Positions 12,723 through 26,980 of a stretch of 64,000 bases of DNA are shown in pieces. Location: the NCBI RefSeq assembly GCF_021134715.1, contig NC_060019.1, positions 9,114,001 to 9,178,000 of the forward strand, written 5' to 3'. Within the stretch, counting starts at the first letter, position 1. Each line of letters starts with the position of its first letter. The notes below the pieces were generated by a model that made no database searches, was not told the origin of the DNA, and was given only the letters and a program-made list of their open reading frames with translations. Origin of the DNA: Daphnia pulex. Lineage: Eukaryota; Arthropoda; Branchiopoda; Diplostraca; Daphniidae. A program made the translations under genes and the position numbers.

Positions 12723-13810
12723 TTAGGAATTGGAAAGTGAAACAACGAGCCAGGCGATGACAAAGTAGAATAATCCAATCGGGTAACCAGCCAAGATTTT
12801 CCGACGAGGTGGGGAAGAATCCCCTAAAAATTTGATAGCCGCTGTGACAATAGAAACAAATGAGAACAATTTAAAATAATGTATGTGCAAATTTCTATGT
12901 GAATGAATAGATTCATACCCCAGACTGCCCAGAAGAAAGCCGTCAAAGAAAATCCGCAACGAAGTACGAAGAATAGAGTGTTTTGTTGAAGAAGTAAAAC
13001 AATCCTACATAGCGCCAGCGCAATCGATAAGGGCAGCAGACAATATCCCAATACGCAAACACTTTGAAAGAATGATCTATAACAAAAAATAATTGGTACC
13101 GTTTTGCCATGATTTGATTGGTTCAAAAATTGGTTCTTACATTGTTCCTCCTAGTAATTTGGTATTGATGGTGACAGCCATGGCACCAACCCAAACAATA
13201 ACAAACACTTCTGCAAATTCTGGTCCACCATCGTGATCAGTACTGTCACTTCTTCCCTGTAGCAATCTGCACACAACAAGTGATTATTCAGTACTCAATT
13301 GCATCATGATCATTTGATTGGTTTTCATTAAATCTGATTACAACTTACAATGCCATAAATGTGCACAAAATAAGTGGTCCCCACAAGTCCCCTGCATAAA
13401 AAGTTACATTTATTTACTGTGGTTAAAATCTATTTGGACAGACTCACATTCTGTTAATAAAGAAGTTTGTTGACGAGGGTAAAGTACATGAAAGAACTTG
13501 TTTCCTACAGCCTTGAGATCACGTACCTGATAAGAATTGAATGTTATCATACAGTATAATTTCTCATAAGGTAAATTAACTTTACTATTGTCAGGCGGAT
13601 TGGTTCATCTAACGTATTGAATTCGGGCTTTCCTTCACCATTTGTAGGTTTAGAAATGGAAGGGATGCTGTCCATTTTCCCGCTGACATCGACCAAGTAA
13701 TCTTCATTCTGAACGTTACATGGTTAGACTCATTGAGCTAAATGAACTTTTTTATACAAATTGCTTACCGATGGCGAAGAAAACGGTGGAAGAGAGTTAA
13801 ATTCCTCCAT
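12723..13810 (-). CDS. YIPF6: YIPF6, Yip1-domain Golgi membrane protein
   Basis: Seven exons (13769-13810, 13586-13708, 13448-13526, 13350-13392, 13141-13266, 12919-13076, 12723-12841) join exactly to 229 codons plus stop; human YIPF6 is 236 residues. The N-terminal 75 residues are soluble. They lead into the family motif TEWDLWGPLILCTFMALLLQ, which opens the first of five membrane segments. Later family landmarks are EVFVIVWVGAMAV, a GYCLLPLSIAL segment, RRKILAGYP, and the final segment FYFVIAWLVVSL. YIPF6 acts in the Golgi with a YIPF1/2 partner in vesicle traffic and glycan processing. Every exon junction keeps phase, so the gene looks intact. It lies head to tail with TMEM131; the gap of about 680 bp between them holds the promoter of this gene and the 3' UTR of TMEM131. 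Confidence 0.93.
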
Positions 13811-14487
13811 TTCACTTGCCACGTCTATAGATTTTCAATGCAACGTATAGGCTCTTGTCGCTGTCAAAATATTCAGCTGATTAACTAACGTAGCAGACGA
13901 CGCTCTTAAAGCGACTCGAGGGCTAGATCGAGTTGGTCCCACGTCACCAAAATGTTTAGTTGTGTTGGCTCATTTGAAAACAGGAGAAAAGTTTTATCCA
14001 CTTTATTGTATTTTCAATTCAAGTGTCTTAATTTTGTTTTATGAGGGATTAGAGAAATTTCTCTAAGGGAGGCTCATTATAATCAGCAGCGGGAACTTCA
14101 ACCGAGGTCTGGGTTCCATTTTTTCAAAACGGAGACCTGTAACTCTGCATCCGTTTCCTGGCATGTGTTTTTATGGCATCAACATCAATTTAAACGTGTA
14201 GCGTCTGTGTGTATGTCTGTGTGCTTTTCAACATATAAAACAGGACCATGCGACAAGCGATAATCCCGAATCATCTTGGTTTCTTGTGTCGTCGTCGTGG
14301 GGGAAACGTATCTCACAGAGAGAGGTATGACGTGTTTTCATATTCCATGCTGCTTCATTTTGTGTCCACTCTTTTCTTCACTACATTAAAAGGGCGCGAT
14401 AAGGAACAGAAAAAAAAAATTAATAATAAAGAATGCAACAATTAAGCTGGGTACACCAGAAAAAAGAGTCAGGTGAACGTATCAAAA

Positions 14488-17400
14488 CTAAAACTGGGAG
14501 TAAGACGGCCAAGATTCATTGCTGGGTGGGCTACTGTTATTGTTGTTGCGTGTTGCTGAAGAGTCCCACAGACTGTTATTCTGTAACAGCTGGTTGCTAG
14601 TAGAAACTACGTTAGGAGGATTAAGATGAAGCAAAGGATCTTGACTCTGTCGTTGTTGTTGCTGCCTCGTCTGGGTGATGTCGAACCAATGAGGTACAGA
14701 CCATGGAGAATAAACACGACTCACTGGAGCTGTATTGTTTAGGGTCTGTAGTAATGGACTTGGAGGGCTCGGCTGGACTTCTGGCCATACGTCGGGAGTG
14801 GCAGGACCTCCAGATGGATTAGTGGAGCTGGTAGGCCACATGGAACTGCCTATGCTCGCCGATTCAGTGTAATCGGAAGTGAGACGGGGCAATCCAAACC
14901 AACAGTCGGGCGAAGATTCCAGATAATGAAGTGGGTTGCTGCTTCCGTCTGGCCACCAGGCGCCGGAAGGAGCCGATGGTGGACTCGTAGGTGTAGTCAA
15001 ACTGTACCACGGTTGATTTGGTTCTGTGTTCCATGTCGAACATGTCGGCGGCGGCGGCGGCGGCGAAGCCTTTTCGCGAACGTGTCGATAACCGATCGGT
15101 TTGGGCAGCACCGGATGTTCTTCGGCAACGCGTCGGACTTCTGGTAGGATTTTACCAACAGGTGGTTGGGGACGGTTGGTTGTCTGCTGAAGTAAAGGAG
15201 TGACAGGGGCTTTAACTAAGGATTTATTGTGCGTTCGTGGTTGCCAAACAGAGGCCACAGGCGTCGCTGCCGTCGATGTTGTTGTTGTTGTCACCGTCGC
15301 GGTTGCTGCTGCAGTCTCGGTCATCTTTTTAGGTGCCTCTACAACAGTTGCAACGCTTGTCGTTGTTGTTGGGACAATCACTGGTGGAGTGGCGGAACTC
15401 TTGGGTGGTTGCGGCGGAGGAGGCGGGTGATTTTTAGATTTCTGGACAGTCGGCGTGACGTTGGCTTTATTCCGGTTGTTTGAAGGAACCGAAGAGCTTC
15501 GTCCGCGCTTTTCACTCGGTTCATCAGTGGCTGTTGTCGTGGGCTGTGGCGCTGGAACGGGTGGTGATGGGGCAACAACTAGGATGGAAGGTGAAGGAGG
15601 AGTAGTAACGACGGGAAGTACAGGGGTAACGGGCTGAACGGGAGCGGCTTTGGCTGCATGTTGTTGTTTCGTGTCTTCGTTAGTGGAAGGAGCAGTAGGA
15701 GTCGATTTGGATTTCGTCTTCTTATTATTGGGTTTAGGTTTAAACAAACGTGTCTCCTCCTTGGTAGTGACGACTTTGAGAGTCGGTACTGGCAGTGAAG
15801 GTTGTGGTGGAGGCACGTTCGCAGACAGCGGGGGCGTTTGGCTCCGCTGAGACGAACTGCTGATGGTGGGCGAAGGTGTGGCTGAACGTTTCGGAGCGGG
15901 TGGGGTCCAAGAGACGAGGGGAGGCTTTACCGTCCCCAGTGGAGCCGTCGGTTGTAACGCCGATCGTGATTTATTCTTGGATTTGTTCTTCTTGCCACGC
16001 CCAGTTGTACTTTTGGCGCTAACCTCAATTAAAGGAGAAAGGGCAGGAGGAGGAGACGGAGCCGGTTTCGAAGACAATTGAGTGGTTGCCTCCTTGCCGA
16101 CAGCCCTGCAATACAAACAGTTAAATGAATAACATTTTACTTAATAAAAACAGGCAAACCCAAACTTGTACCTGAGATCAAGCAAATGGCCAGCAGTGGA
16201 TGGCGAATATTCTAAATCGCTCGCTTCCCGAGTTGCAGAGTGAGCGGCCACGACCGTCACCATGGAGACGACGCCAGAACGGAGGATCCGATCAGCTTCC
16301 AAAGTTGCGGCCGTGACGACACAGAGCAGGAGAAAGACGGAGACGGCGACCGATCCGTAATAGAAGAACTGCTCCCAGTTGGGTCGCGGAAGGACGGCCG
16401 CACAGAGGACCAGCATATGGGTCGGTAATGTAGCCATCAGCGTGTAGTTGAGCGGAGTGTCCTGGCCGCCAACGGTCGAGTGGAGTCTCAGAGTTCGAAC
16501 GACGCGAGTCTGGGTGAAGTCTGGCGTGAACGCCACCTCCATCGAGAGACTTTGGTTGGGCAAGAGCGTCATGGGTTGACACTGGAGAACTCTGAAACCG
16601 TAGCCTTCACACGGGGACTGATTGATGTCGAATCCCGTGATGGTGATGGGGAAAGGGCCGCGATTTCTGGCCGTAAACGTTCGCTTGACTGTCACACTAG
16701 GCAGCAAATACTGGAAACGACTCTGCCACGAACCGCCGCCATTGGGCCCCGTCTCGCAATTCTTGAGGTGTTGCTCTCCGATGTCGAAAAGGAGCGGTTG
16801 CGTCGAGCCGGGCTTGCGGTTTGCCAGCAAGAACTTTGCCGATTGTCCTTGCCCCGATAGACTCACCAGTTCCAGGCCTGTCACGTTGTTCTTGATGACG
16901 AGCAGCGATCGGTACTTGAGGTCTGTGGTAGGACTAAACGTCACGCTTAATTGTGCTTGAGAGCCAGGTGTCAAATAGACCATGACGCTATCCTGCGACT
17001 CTTGCTGTTCATCGCCCTCAGCCTCTGTCAGCACAAACGCCGAACGTTTCAGGTTCTGTTGCAACTGTTTATTCTTTTTGAGGCCACCTAAGGAAGGCAA
17101 TTCAATGCCTTCTGTCAAATGGGCCGGCAACTTGGACACCAAATCTTTCATCTCCACTTGTGCGTCTTCGAGCCAGAGGATCTGCGCCAGGACGACGCTG
17201 GCCGTCGGGTTGGCCAATTTCAAATCCATTCGGCTGCTGCGTCCCATTTCGGTCAAGGGGAAATGAAGCCGGCGCTTTGTAGCTAACCGCGGCCAATTCA
17301 CGTCCACCCGCAGGGGCATCTCGGTGAAGCCAATCTCCTTGGTGACGAGCTTCACCGATGCCACCTGATTCCAGATGGATTGACTCAGAGATTCATAGCA

Positions 17401-20400
17401 GCGATAGAGTGATGTTGTCAGATCAAGATCGCCGAGAGCGTTCCACCAACGTTGCTGACCCAATTGCCAGTCGCTCACTAATTTACTGAGGGGAGATGCG
17501 GCGCAATGCCAGTCAAGCGGATAGGCCAGTCGAGCGACGCCAGCCGATTGCATGGCGTGGATGATCGAAGACGTATTGCCGTTGTACAGGTTAAAACTCA
17601 GCTTGTGCTGAAAGGGCGCTGGAGCTTGGAAACCCACCACCGTCACAGATTCATTAAGTGTCGAATTGAGGCGGACCTGGGGAAAGAAAAAAAATTAATT
17701 GGTTATTACAGAAATAGCGCCACTTTCTCACAAGAATCACCTCTGTAGTCAAGTATGGATCTAAAAAATTGGCTTTCCAGGGAAGCGGATCAGGAATGGT
17801 TCGAATGCTTCCTGTCACGGTCCGATAACGCAGTGTAATTGCCACCGTTTCTAAAACGGTGCGCACGTGAACGAACAACGCTGAAGAAACATCAACCTCC
17901 CGGGCTTCGTCCAGTTGCATCAGGATCTGTAATTGGAAAACGGCAAAGCTTCCCGGTCGAACGGTCGTCGCCATCGTCAAATTGCCAAAGTGAAAGCGGC
18001 TCTTGAATTGAGCTGGCGTTCCGCTTTCGCTGCCGAGGTACGTCAGGACTGCGTTGCTGCAATTCGTACCCCACCCTTGAAGGGAGACTCCCACGGGATT
18101 GGGATTCCACAGAGCCAGGTGGATTTCTTTGCTGGAACCTTCCGTGAGCCAACCAATGAAACGATTCGTTGAATTGTTCCTTCTCGATTCGGGTTCTTCG
18201 TCCTCTTCCTGTTCGTCTCTCCAAATTGGAACGACTTTGCCGGAAAAGACGCTCACAGGAATGTCCAGCCCGGCCGAGGCGTTCGTTTTCAGATGGAGAT
18301 TAACCACAAACGGTGTCCCGAGAAGAGGTGGCATTTTCACTAAACACAGTTGCAACAACAATCCTTGCTCCCGAGTTCTCAAAACCGTCTGACTGAAATT
18401 CCGCGCTTCAATGTACTCCTGAATGAAGAATTCAAGTTAAATGTGGCAAGATTAACAATATTTCAATGACTGGCGTACCTGTGGAGAGAGTGCAGCGCTT
18501 AGAACGTCGACGGGGAGGGCAAATTCATTATCGACACTTAGTGTCTGGCACGACGGCAGTTGCAGGTGTTGGCTGGCCAAAAATTGAGTCGACGAACGAT
18601 TATACCGCAAGTAACTGGCCGCAACCGTGATTTGATAGCCGACGGTAGCTTTGAATTGGCCACTCTTGGACTGGACCACAATTCGACCGCTGGCCGTTCT
18701 CAGTTGACTCACACTAGAAGCTGTTTGAACAATTAAGAAGAAAATAAGCAAACACGAAAAAGAAATTTCTAAAAAGGAGAACTCACGATTAAATGAAACT
18801 AGGGCGACCAAGGTCGGTGTTGTCAGAGATGGCGGGACCTTGACTGGACTGAATTCGATCGACAATCCTTCGCTTAGTGGCATCGCCGTCACGGTCTAAT
18901 CAATAAAATTTTATTAATTTGGAGGTTATAAAAGATTCACAAGCTGATGTTTTCATATCATTGAGAGTATGTCGATATTTTTGGCCGGATTTCAAAATAT
19001 TTTATTCAAACATGATTAAGGCGCAGGGAATTGGGTGGTCGAAATACCTGAACGGTGATGGGTCGATTGCCAGAATTTATCACAAAAAGTTTAAGCGTTT
19101 TGGGAGGATCGTTGGCATCGACTACTCCAAAGTCAAGGTACTGCTGAGGGCAAAAAAGTAACGGCTGACTAGTCACTTCTAGACTGATGGGCAACATCAG
19201 TGAGCCGTGAGGATGAGCTGTATAGTTGGTTCGTATCCTACGCAAATATATCCAATATATTTAGACGAGTGTGCCTACATCAACATAATATGTCTATCCG
19301 CTTGACATGTACCTTACGAAAGCAGTGACGTTAAGCGCTCTCATGGCCAGAAAGTTGACTTTGGCAATGGCTTTGCTTTGATGTGGTGGGATGAGCCACC
19401 AGTCGAGCGATTCGTTTTCGCGCTCTCCCCCCATCGGCATTTCCAGATGGATGTCGCAGCTACTGCCGAACATTTCTAGAACCTAAAAAAGTCATCCCAT
19501 TAGTTGCATTGCACGCGCTACTGTGATTTATATCATCGAGACATCAAAGAAATGCTAATTACGGCTATTCTACACAAACCTGTAGTGCGGATGCAAACGG
19601 GTTGTAGAGATGAATTAGAGGGGAAAAAGTTGTATTGACCGGAATCCGTACGTTCACGAATGGTTTAGCAAGAAAAGGATTGGGAAGACCACGGGCTTGT
19701 ATCTACAAAAACAAGAAATTATCATATGAAACAGGTTTTGATGAGCCATGGCTTAATTAAAGTTACTCGATAGGGGAATGAACCCCTGGTGGTGTGGATG
19801 TACAAGGTGTCTTCCACATATCCCTCCTCTCTACTAAGGAAAACTACTTCAAAAGAAGTATTTGCCGATGACTCAAGTACCTGAAATATGATTCAAACAT
19901 GAAAATATGGTCAGCTTCACAGGACGTTGATTGAAACTGACTTTATCCTCCACAAATGAACAGTGGAAATGAAGCGATGAACCAGAGATTGAAAGGATGT
20001 TGATGGGCTTTTCGTTAATCCTGTTGTTCTTGATATTGACTTTTTGCCTCCACACAACGCTAACAGCACTGCAAAGAGAGCAAAGTTGGGATTAATGGTT
20101 CGCATGAGCAAACGATAAATTGCTATGAATACCAGTCTCCAAAATCAAGAAGCGGAGGATCAAACAACAGACTTCCATGACTATCTGTTATCAAATTGCT
20201 CTGTAAACAAATAAAAGCAAGCCAATAAAAACATTTTCTTGAATTCTGGAAATTATTTGATAAATCACCTGTTTCTTGACATGATTTGCAATTGGTTGGA
20301 CTGGTTTTCCTTCCTCCTGCCTAATGTTCTGGCTAGAGCCAACTGTGAACGGAGAGAAAAAGAGATAATGAGTCCAGAAAGTTGAATCAACAAATGAGAC

Positions 20401-20522
20401 ACAAACAAAAGTGTTGTGTGCTTACTTTTGTCATGGCTTACTCCCAAAACAACCAAAGTAAGAAGAGGGGCCAAGACTGTAAGAACTACTGCTGACTTTG
20501 CACAATTTCTGCAGCAGATCAT
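14488..20522 (-). CDS. TMEM131: TMEM131 homologue, secretory cargo/collagen factor
   Basis: Thirteen exons join to 5,118 nt (1,705 codons plus stop): 20426-20522, 20269-20342, 20133-20200, 19942-20068, 19767-19880, 19580-19702, 19313-19492, 19048-19237, 18787-18895, 18479-18713, 17741-18418, 16172-17676, 14488-16105. A signal peptide (VVLTVLAPLLTLVVLGV) starts the protein. Repeated Ig-like, PapD-type modules follow, with marks such as LLFDPPLLDFGDW near residue 72 and LDFGVVDANDPPKTL. One membrane segment (FYYGSVAVSVFLLLCVV) lies about 590 residues before the end. The roughly 540-residue cytosolic tail is encoded by one exon and is rich in Pro, Ser and Thr, ending SWPSYSQF. In worms, flies and mammals TMEM131 binds procollagen in the lumen and TRAPPC8 through its tail, aiding collagen export. 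The total length divides by three with no break. Human TMEM131 is somewhat longer. Confidence 0.92.
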
Positions 20523-22523
20523 GCTGGAAATCGTTTCTTCTCGTCGATCATGTGCCTAATATATAGTGGCTTATCCTTACACCCCAGATTGAAGAACCTT
20601 CTTTTACACGTATCTCACGATTGCTGCTTACTGTCTTGAATTCTAAAACCAAGAGAACGATTTTGGTTCATCGAAATAAACTCATCTCGTTCGCACATGC
20701 GCATAGTAGACTCACTAACAAAATATCTCAGTGTGGGTCGACGAGATCCGCAATTCCGAATTCCACTCTTTTCCACTAGCCTTAGGGCTAAATGGCAAGT
20801 ACAGTTAATGACGTCATTTCACTGTTGAAAAAACGGCTGCTACGGAAATGTTCTTCTTCAGTTACCATCGTTTCTTTCTGACTGGTCAGAGATATGGCAG
20901 GTGAAACAAGAAATGTGATAATAATGGAACAACAGGTTTTACTGTATAATACATCGCAACAACTCGCATGATGGGTTTTATTCCCACAAGCTGCGACTGG
21001 CCGCTGGGCTGCTATTGGATCGTCGTCACCTTGAGCAATGAAATAATCATTAGATTCCCTTTCTCTCTGCAGCGAATCTACCAATGAAACAACCATCTGT
21101 TTGATGACCATAGTTGGGTGGAGAAGCCGCAGGTGATGGGCGTCAAACCTTTTTTTTTTTAGTAAAATAGACGCGCGGACTTTTTAAAAACATGTCGGAT
21201 GAGAAAGAATTGTGGCTTTTTTCAAGGATCGTGAACGGGTTTAAATATAAAAGAAAAAATAGAAAGTGAAGACCAAAAAATGAACCAACAAAGACAATGT
21301 ATTTTTATCCATTCTCTCTAACCATTATAATAATCAAGACTGGCTGCGCTCTTGTTCCGTTTTGTTTTGTTTCTTTCTTCTTTTTTTGTTTCACTGAAAT
21401 TTCTGATACATAATTTTTACCATCAAATTTATGATAAAATTATACCCAACGAAATAATAACACAATGATATTGATAAAAGTTTCCCCAATAGTTGGGAAA
21501 ATGTGTTTTGTTTGATGTAAGTCATAATAATGAAAGGGAGGGGGAACGTGTGTACCTTGTCATAATGTTACGTGTGTTGGAGACGAAGAATTTTCTAAAT
21601 GAATAACAATGTCGTTCGACATCATTTCTTTGGTGTCGTACATTCTTCTTCTCAGCCCTCGTTTTCTTACATTATCAAACAGATATTACAGTATAAATAT
21701 TGAAAGTTGGAAATTGATATCTTAAAAGTTTAGTTGTAACTGCTCTGTCTCTTTTTCATCACTGGGTGGTGGCAAGTGTGACAGAAAATAATAAAAACAA
21801 ACGGACAGTGGGGGGTAAATAGCTGATGATTAGGAATGGGCGGGGCTTCGCGTTTCCTGTTCCTCATTAAAACAGTTAACCGGGAGAGAGAGAGAGAGAG
21901 AGAAAAAAAAGACGAAGATTCACGCGGGACTATACTGTAGGTAAGTTTTTCTCTCTATATATAACTCGCCGACAACAAACAAGACACAGCACGGAATGAG
22001 TGGGGGTTTTGGGGAGGGAATGTAAAGCGAGAGAGAAGAACAAATGAGTCGGGTGGAGAAGAAGAAGTTGGTACTATGTATATGTGCAACGTCACATCTA
22101 AGTGACAAATCTGAACGAGGAGAAAATGGCGAACGAAAAAACAAATCTATCATTAATAGATATTCTATCTCTCTCAAAGTAGTCTGAGGAACATGGAATT
22201 ACGAATTTCTTTTTTCTTTTCTTTTTGGTTTTGGGAAGGACATGGAAAGATAATGAAAGTTACACGAAGAGATATAGATATACACATTGACGCGAAACGG
22301 GGAAATCAAACCAGAGGGGGGAAACGAAATAGTTTTATTTTGTCCTTTTTTGTTTCGATTCTTATTTCTTCACTCGGTGTTGATGATTCCATTCATATTA
22401 GATTTTTCTATCGTTCTGCATTTGAAACCGATCAAAAGAGGCCAAAAAGTACGGGGACGAGGAACGTCTTCTGCTGGATGATGCTGGTGAAATTTTTGTG
22501 TCTACAGCAGGTATTTCGCCTTT
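20523..22523. other. Intergenic region between TMEM131 and synaptotagmin 1
   Basis: This holds the TMEM131 promoter and the likely synaptotagmin 1 3' UTR, both on the minus strand. A minus-strand frame of 107 codons at 20,788-21,111 shows no family and I do not call it. A GA microsatellite lies at about 21,885-21,905. I see no other feature. Confidence 0.45.
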
Positions 22524-25500
22524 TTAGTCTTTCTTGTCTCCATCGTCGGGCTCCTTCAGCGTGTGCCACTGGGCGATGGGGCGTCGGGGCGAGGCCAACA
22601 TGTCGGACCAGTGACGCAGTTCAGTTCCAGTTGCGTTGCAACCGAGGATGGCCTTACCAATGGGATCAGATGTGCCGATGCGATCGTAATCGACGACGGT
22701 AACTACCAGTTGCACTTTCTATTTAATCAGAGAAAAAAAGGAAGTCGAATTAAGCCACTCGGTGCGCAGTCGAGAGCGTTGCCATGGAGACGAAGTAAAC
22801 AAACTGTCGATCAAATAATAATAGCATCGTATAATAATACCTGGATCTGTTCGAAGGGCACCTCAAAAGTAAACGATTCGTTATAGTACGGATTGAGGGT
22901 GCACTTTTTGATGCTCGTCTTCTTCTTCTTTAACCGTTTGCCGTTCTGCATCAGGGCGATCTTGACGTAAGGATCTAGTCGTTCAATCAATACAAGTTAG
23001 AGGCGGGCGGCCAGGAGAGAAATCAATAACTCACCAGAGAGACCACCGACGTCCATTTTCTTCAAATTCTTGGCCTCGAGGATGACGACAGTCAATTTGC
23101 CGGCGGTTGGGACGTAGCGAAGTGAGAAGCAGATGTCACCCAACTTGTTTTCCTGCATTTGCCCCGACGATACGACATGGTAAGAAAGAATGCATAGAAA
23201 ACAACACAACATATCGGAGCGTGAATTTCAGAAATGATTCGACTCTCGCGTTCCTTCGATCACGTAATGTAACAAGGACAGAAGACAGAGAGAGAGAGAG
23301 AGAGAGATTGCGATTTTGTTGAGAACAGGGTGAGAGAGAGAGAGAGAGTGACTAAGTGAATATAAGAGAATATAATGAGAGAGAAAGCAAGTGAATCTCG
23401 ATTCACCCGCCGTTTCCTATAAAAGAAAATTCAGACCAAATAGATACCCTTATCTACTGCAAATCAAAGTAAAGTGTCCCTATCGTTTAAATATCTAATT
23501 GAGTATATAAGTGATGGTGAATATAAATGTATGCAGAAGAATAAGAAGAGAAAAAGGAGAATGTAATGTAATATATGAATGATAGATAAAAAGGAAAGAG
23601 AGAGAGAGAGAGAAGTCGAGAAAAATAAATGTCTAAGTATATCATTCACAGGATCGAAAGAAAATAAAAGGATATAAGTAGTAGAGATAGAGAGTGAATA
23701 TGTAATGATAATAATTGTTTTAATAAAGGCAAAAAAGTTTTCAAAAATGCTTTCGTTCAATACTTACGAGTAGAGAGAGAGAGAGTGATCATTTTGAGAG
23801 CATGAGGATGAACATAATTGTGTTTGTCAGGCCCGCGGGATCACAATTCAGCGCGATGAAAAACCCGTTCCGTAAACATCACAATTTTTTTTTATTTTGT
23901 ACATTTTTTGAATTGGAGGATTATTTTTTATTTTTTTTATTTTTTTATTATTTTTTTTTTTATTGATTTTTTTATTTTATTTTGGTTTTGTCAGAATGAG
24001 ACCCGCGCGCGCGTTTCAATAAAAAGGAAAAATAGAAAAAAAAGAAAAATATATAAGAAAAATAGAAAAATTGATAAAGAGAAACAGTCAATCATAATCA
24101 TAATGATAAAGAGATTCGCATTAAGGCCACCAAGCAATCATGAGCCATTCAAAAAAATTAGTTTTCCAACAGTTATAAAAGAAACATCATCAGTCACCAT
24201 CATCGGTCGTAATTTTGACCAAATTGCGTCACCGATAATTTTCACGCTTTAATTTTGGCGAGACGCATTTCAATCATGCATTATTGTTCATCGTATGAAT
24301 GGAACAGCCATTCTGTTTAACACTGGATGATGGTGACGAGCATTTGATAAAATTACATTAGTACACGTAATAAATACCGAACCATTCTTTGACAGCCATG
24401 CAGAACATGCCAAACGGGATTTTGTTTTTTTAGAAAAAAAGGTTTCGTTAGTTACTGGAAAAAAAAAAATTCTACGAAATGTTTGCAAGAAAAATCACGC
24501 ACTATTTGATCGTTCCATTTCGATTGGAATTTGAGCAGTTGTTTCTGTTTGCCAACTAATAGGATCGGAAAACCGCTATCTAATTGAGATTAGCTAATCT
24601 ACATCCGCTCTAACATAACTAACGTTTGTATACTATCAATGGCAATTGTTTCGCTTCGGCACTAAAGATTTACTTTGCTATACTTCTACTTCCATAAAGA
24701 ACAGGAAAGCTGTTTCTTGTGGCTACCACTAAAAGAGGGCGGGGAGAAAGGTGGGGGAGGAAATGGTAGACCAAATAACTATATAGAAAATAATCAAACG
24801 ACGTCTTTGACGTCGTTACACCAAATTTCAATGAATGTTGAACACCTTTCTTGGCTTTCAATTTCCACACGTCTGCTGGAATCAAATCAACTGAAATACG
24901 TAATTTTTAATAATTGACCAAAGGAAGGAAAGCCAAGAAAATCAATTAATTGGTCGTCAAAAAGGTAAAGAGAGAGAGAGAGGTAGCTGCCGATCAAATA
25001 AACAAAAAAATAACCAAACAATTATGAAAAAAAAAAAAAAATAATAATAATAATTATCGAAAAAGATGACCCCCACCTGTCCGCCTTCTCCTTCGACGCT
25101 GGTCACCTCGGCCCATTCTTCGATCGTCTGGGCCAAGTCGACCATGCAGAGTGGCACTTTAACCTCACCGATCTGGTCGTGTTTGGAGAAACGGTCGAAA
25201 TCGTAGATGGCAAACACCAACGTCTTGGCCATGGCGTCGGCGTAGGGGACCTGCCACCAGAATTTCGTGAAATTTCATTCGTTGCAGGCTCATCGTTAAC
25301 ATTTACCTTGAAGGTGAAACTTTCGTTAAAAACGGGGTTGAGGGTTTTACGGTGGACTTTGGTTTCGAATTTCTTCTTCTTGTCGGGGAGCAGGTAGACC
25401 TTGACGTAAGGATCGGATGTTCCTCCCATGTCGAGGGCGGGCAACTCTTCGGCCTGGTGGACAGTCACGACCAAATTGCTCTGGTTGAAATCGTATTCCA

Positions 25501-26980
25501 GCTTGTACTGCAATCGACCCAGTTTCTGCTCCTCTTTCTTTTCACCTTCGACGGCAATGTCTTCCACGTTGTCGGTCAGTTCATCCATATCCGGCTGAAC
25601 CTGAGATCGACCGAAAAAGGAAATTGTTTCATTTTTAAAATGGCCCAAATACAGTCGATGGAGAAGATGGACGTACCTTTTCTTTGTAGGCATTTCCGAG
25701 GAGTTGAACTGATTTGAGGTCGACGGCTCCTTTGAGTCCCTTTTTGGCATCCTTGGGCCTCCGCTTGCGGCAGCATCGCCGGATGCAGCAGAATGCTATC
25801 AGCAAGATTACCAGGGCCACTACTGTGAACGGTAAATATAATTGGCCAGCACCCCGCAAAACGGGTTTATATTGTATCTCGTCGCAATTGCTCGGAAGTG
25901 AACGACTTTAAGGAATCGAAAAACGGCAAAAAAACCCACCACCCAGAATAATAATAATAAAAAAAAACAAGAAATCTAATCAAGAAATAAAAACACCACC
26001 GATGAAAAAGTAAAAAAAACATCAATCAACTGGGCTTGCTTTTATGCCCGGCTAAAACACCAAAGAGCATGCGACCGAGACACCGTTACTTTCTCGAAAA
26101 AAGCAAACGACAGCGAAAAAAGTCGAAAAGGACTTACCAATTCCGATGCAATAGAGCGCCCAAACGGGCATGCCCATTTCCTTGGCGATTTTGGCCAATT
26201 GCTCCTTGGCCATTTCGCTCATTTCGTCAGCCGTGCTCTTGGTGGGCGGAGCGGGTGGCTCACTTTCGGCCGTGGCACCAGCTGCCGCACCTGCAATGGT
26301 AAACAAACAAATAAGACATCCATCACTTTGTGAGCTGCTATTATCATCTACAGTAGTACAAGGGGAGACACCCAACTGATTACACATTCTCCTTAATATC
26401 AGGCGTCCATCATGCCAACGGACGTCAGACGCCCACTGTAATCCGGTGTGCATTATCCCCTTTTTATTATTATATATTTTTTGTTTCGTGGTCCAGTGGG
26501 GAGTCCCGACATCCGGCTGTGTCTGGTACCATAACGTTGTTATCGGAGAAACATCACCACAGATGGCGACATCATGGAATATAGAAAAAAGCGGAGAGAG
26601 CACATAAAACTCCTCCTCCTTCCATCCCTGAGCTTTCCTATCTCGACGGGGTGACGCAAAAGCAGAGAGAGAGTGCGCTATATCGAACGAACGCATAGAG
26701 CAGGGTATATGATACATCTCTCGTGTGTGTCTGCATGGATCCACCAAGTCAATACCCGCCCCCTTTGATTCTTTTAATAGTCCCCACAATTTCTTTTATT
26801 GGTTTTTCGCTCTCACATGAATAAAAATCGGGAAGAAAAAAAGAACTTACCAGTCATTGGAGAAGACGAAAAAGGAGAGGATGAAGTTGCGGATGAAGAT
26901 GGGAAAGGCGACGAGGTCTCCGTCCGGATGTCTTCTTCCATTAAGACTATGCCCTTCTCGTCAGCCGCTTTGGGCGCCAT
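22524..26980 (-). CDS. Syt1: Synaptotagmin 1
   Basis: Eight coding exons (26851-26980, 26138-26290, 25677-25822, 25307-25600, 25077-25250, 23035-23152, 22841-22974, 22524-22718) join to 447 codons plus stop. A short Ser/Pro-rich luminal part leads to one membrane segment ([19 protein letters not shown]). A Cys/Lys-rich juxtamembrane stretch follows ([15 protein letters not shown]). C2A carries the acidic calcium loops [12 protein letters not shown] and [11 protein letters not shown]2B carries [14 protein letters not shown], the polybasic [12 protein letters not shown] and [12 protein letters not shown], ending near the conserved WHTLKEP. All loop aspartates are present, so it should bind calcium and trigger synaptic vesicle fusion. 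The start ATG at 26,980 has no in-frame upstream ATG nearby. Introns are unusually long for this window: 1.9 kb between C2A and C2B. The luminal domain is shorter than in Drosophila. Confidence 0.96.
23153..25076 (-). other. Long synaptotagmin intron rich in microsatellites
   Basis: This intron between the C2A and C2B exons is 1.9 kb in a window where most introns are under 80 nt. It holds GA repeats at 23,284-23,310, 23,328-23,348 and 23,598-23,614, a T-dominated tract at about 23,885-23,990, and a short GCGCGCGCG run near 24,005. I see no gene inside it. Confidence 0.6.

Noticed and set aside
14926-16081. Several plus-strand frames of 60-84 codons
   Set aside because: They lie opposite the Pro/Ser/Thr-rich TMEM131 tail exon; low-complexity codons on one strand leave open frames on the other.
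20788-21111. 107-codon minus-strand frame upstream of TMEM131
   Set aside because: No family, no signal or membrane layout that makes sense, and no second exon; it is probably promoter or UTR sequence.
22193-22702. 169-codon plus-strand frame
   Set aside because: Its C-terminal half is antisense to the last synaptotagmin exon and the rest is AT-rich 3' flank.
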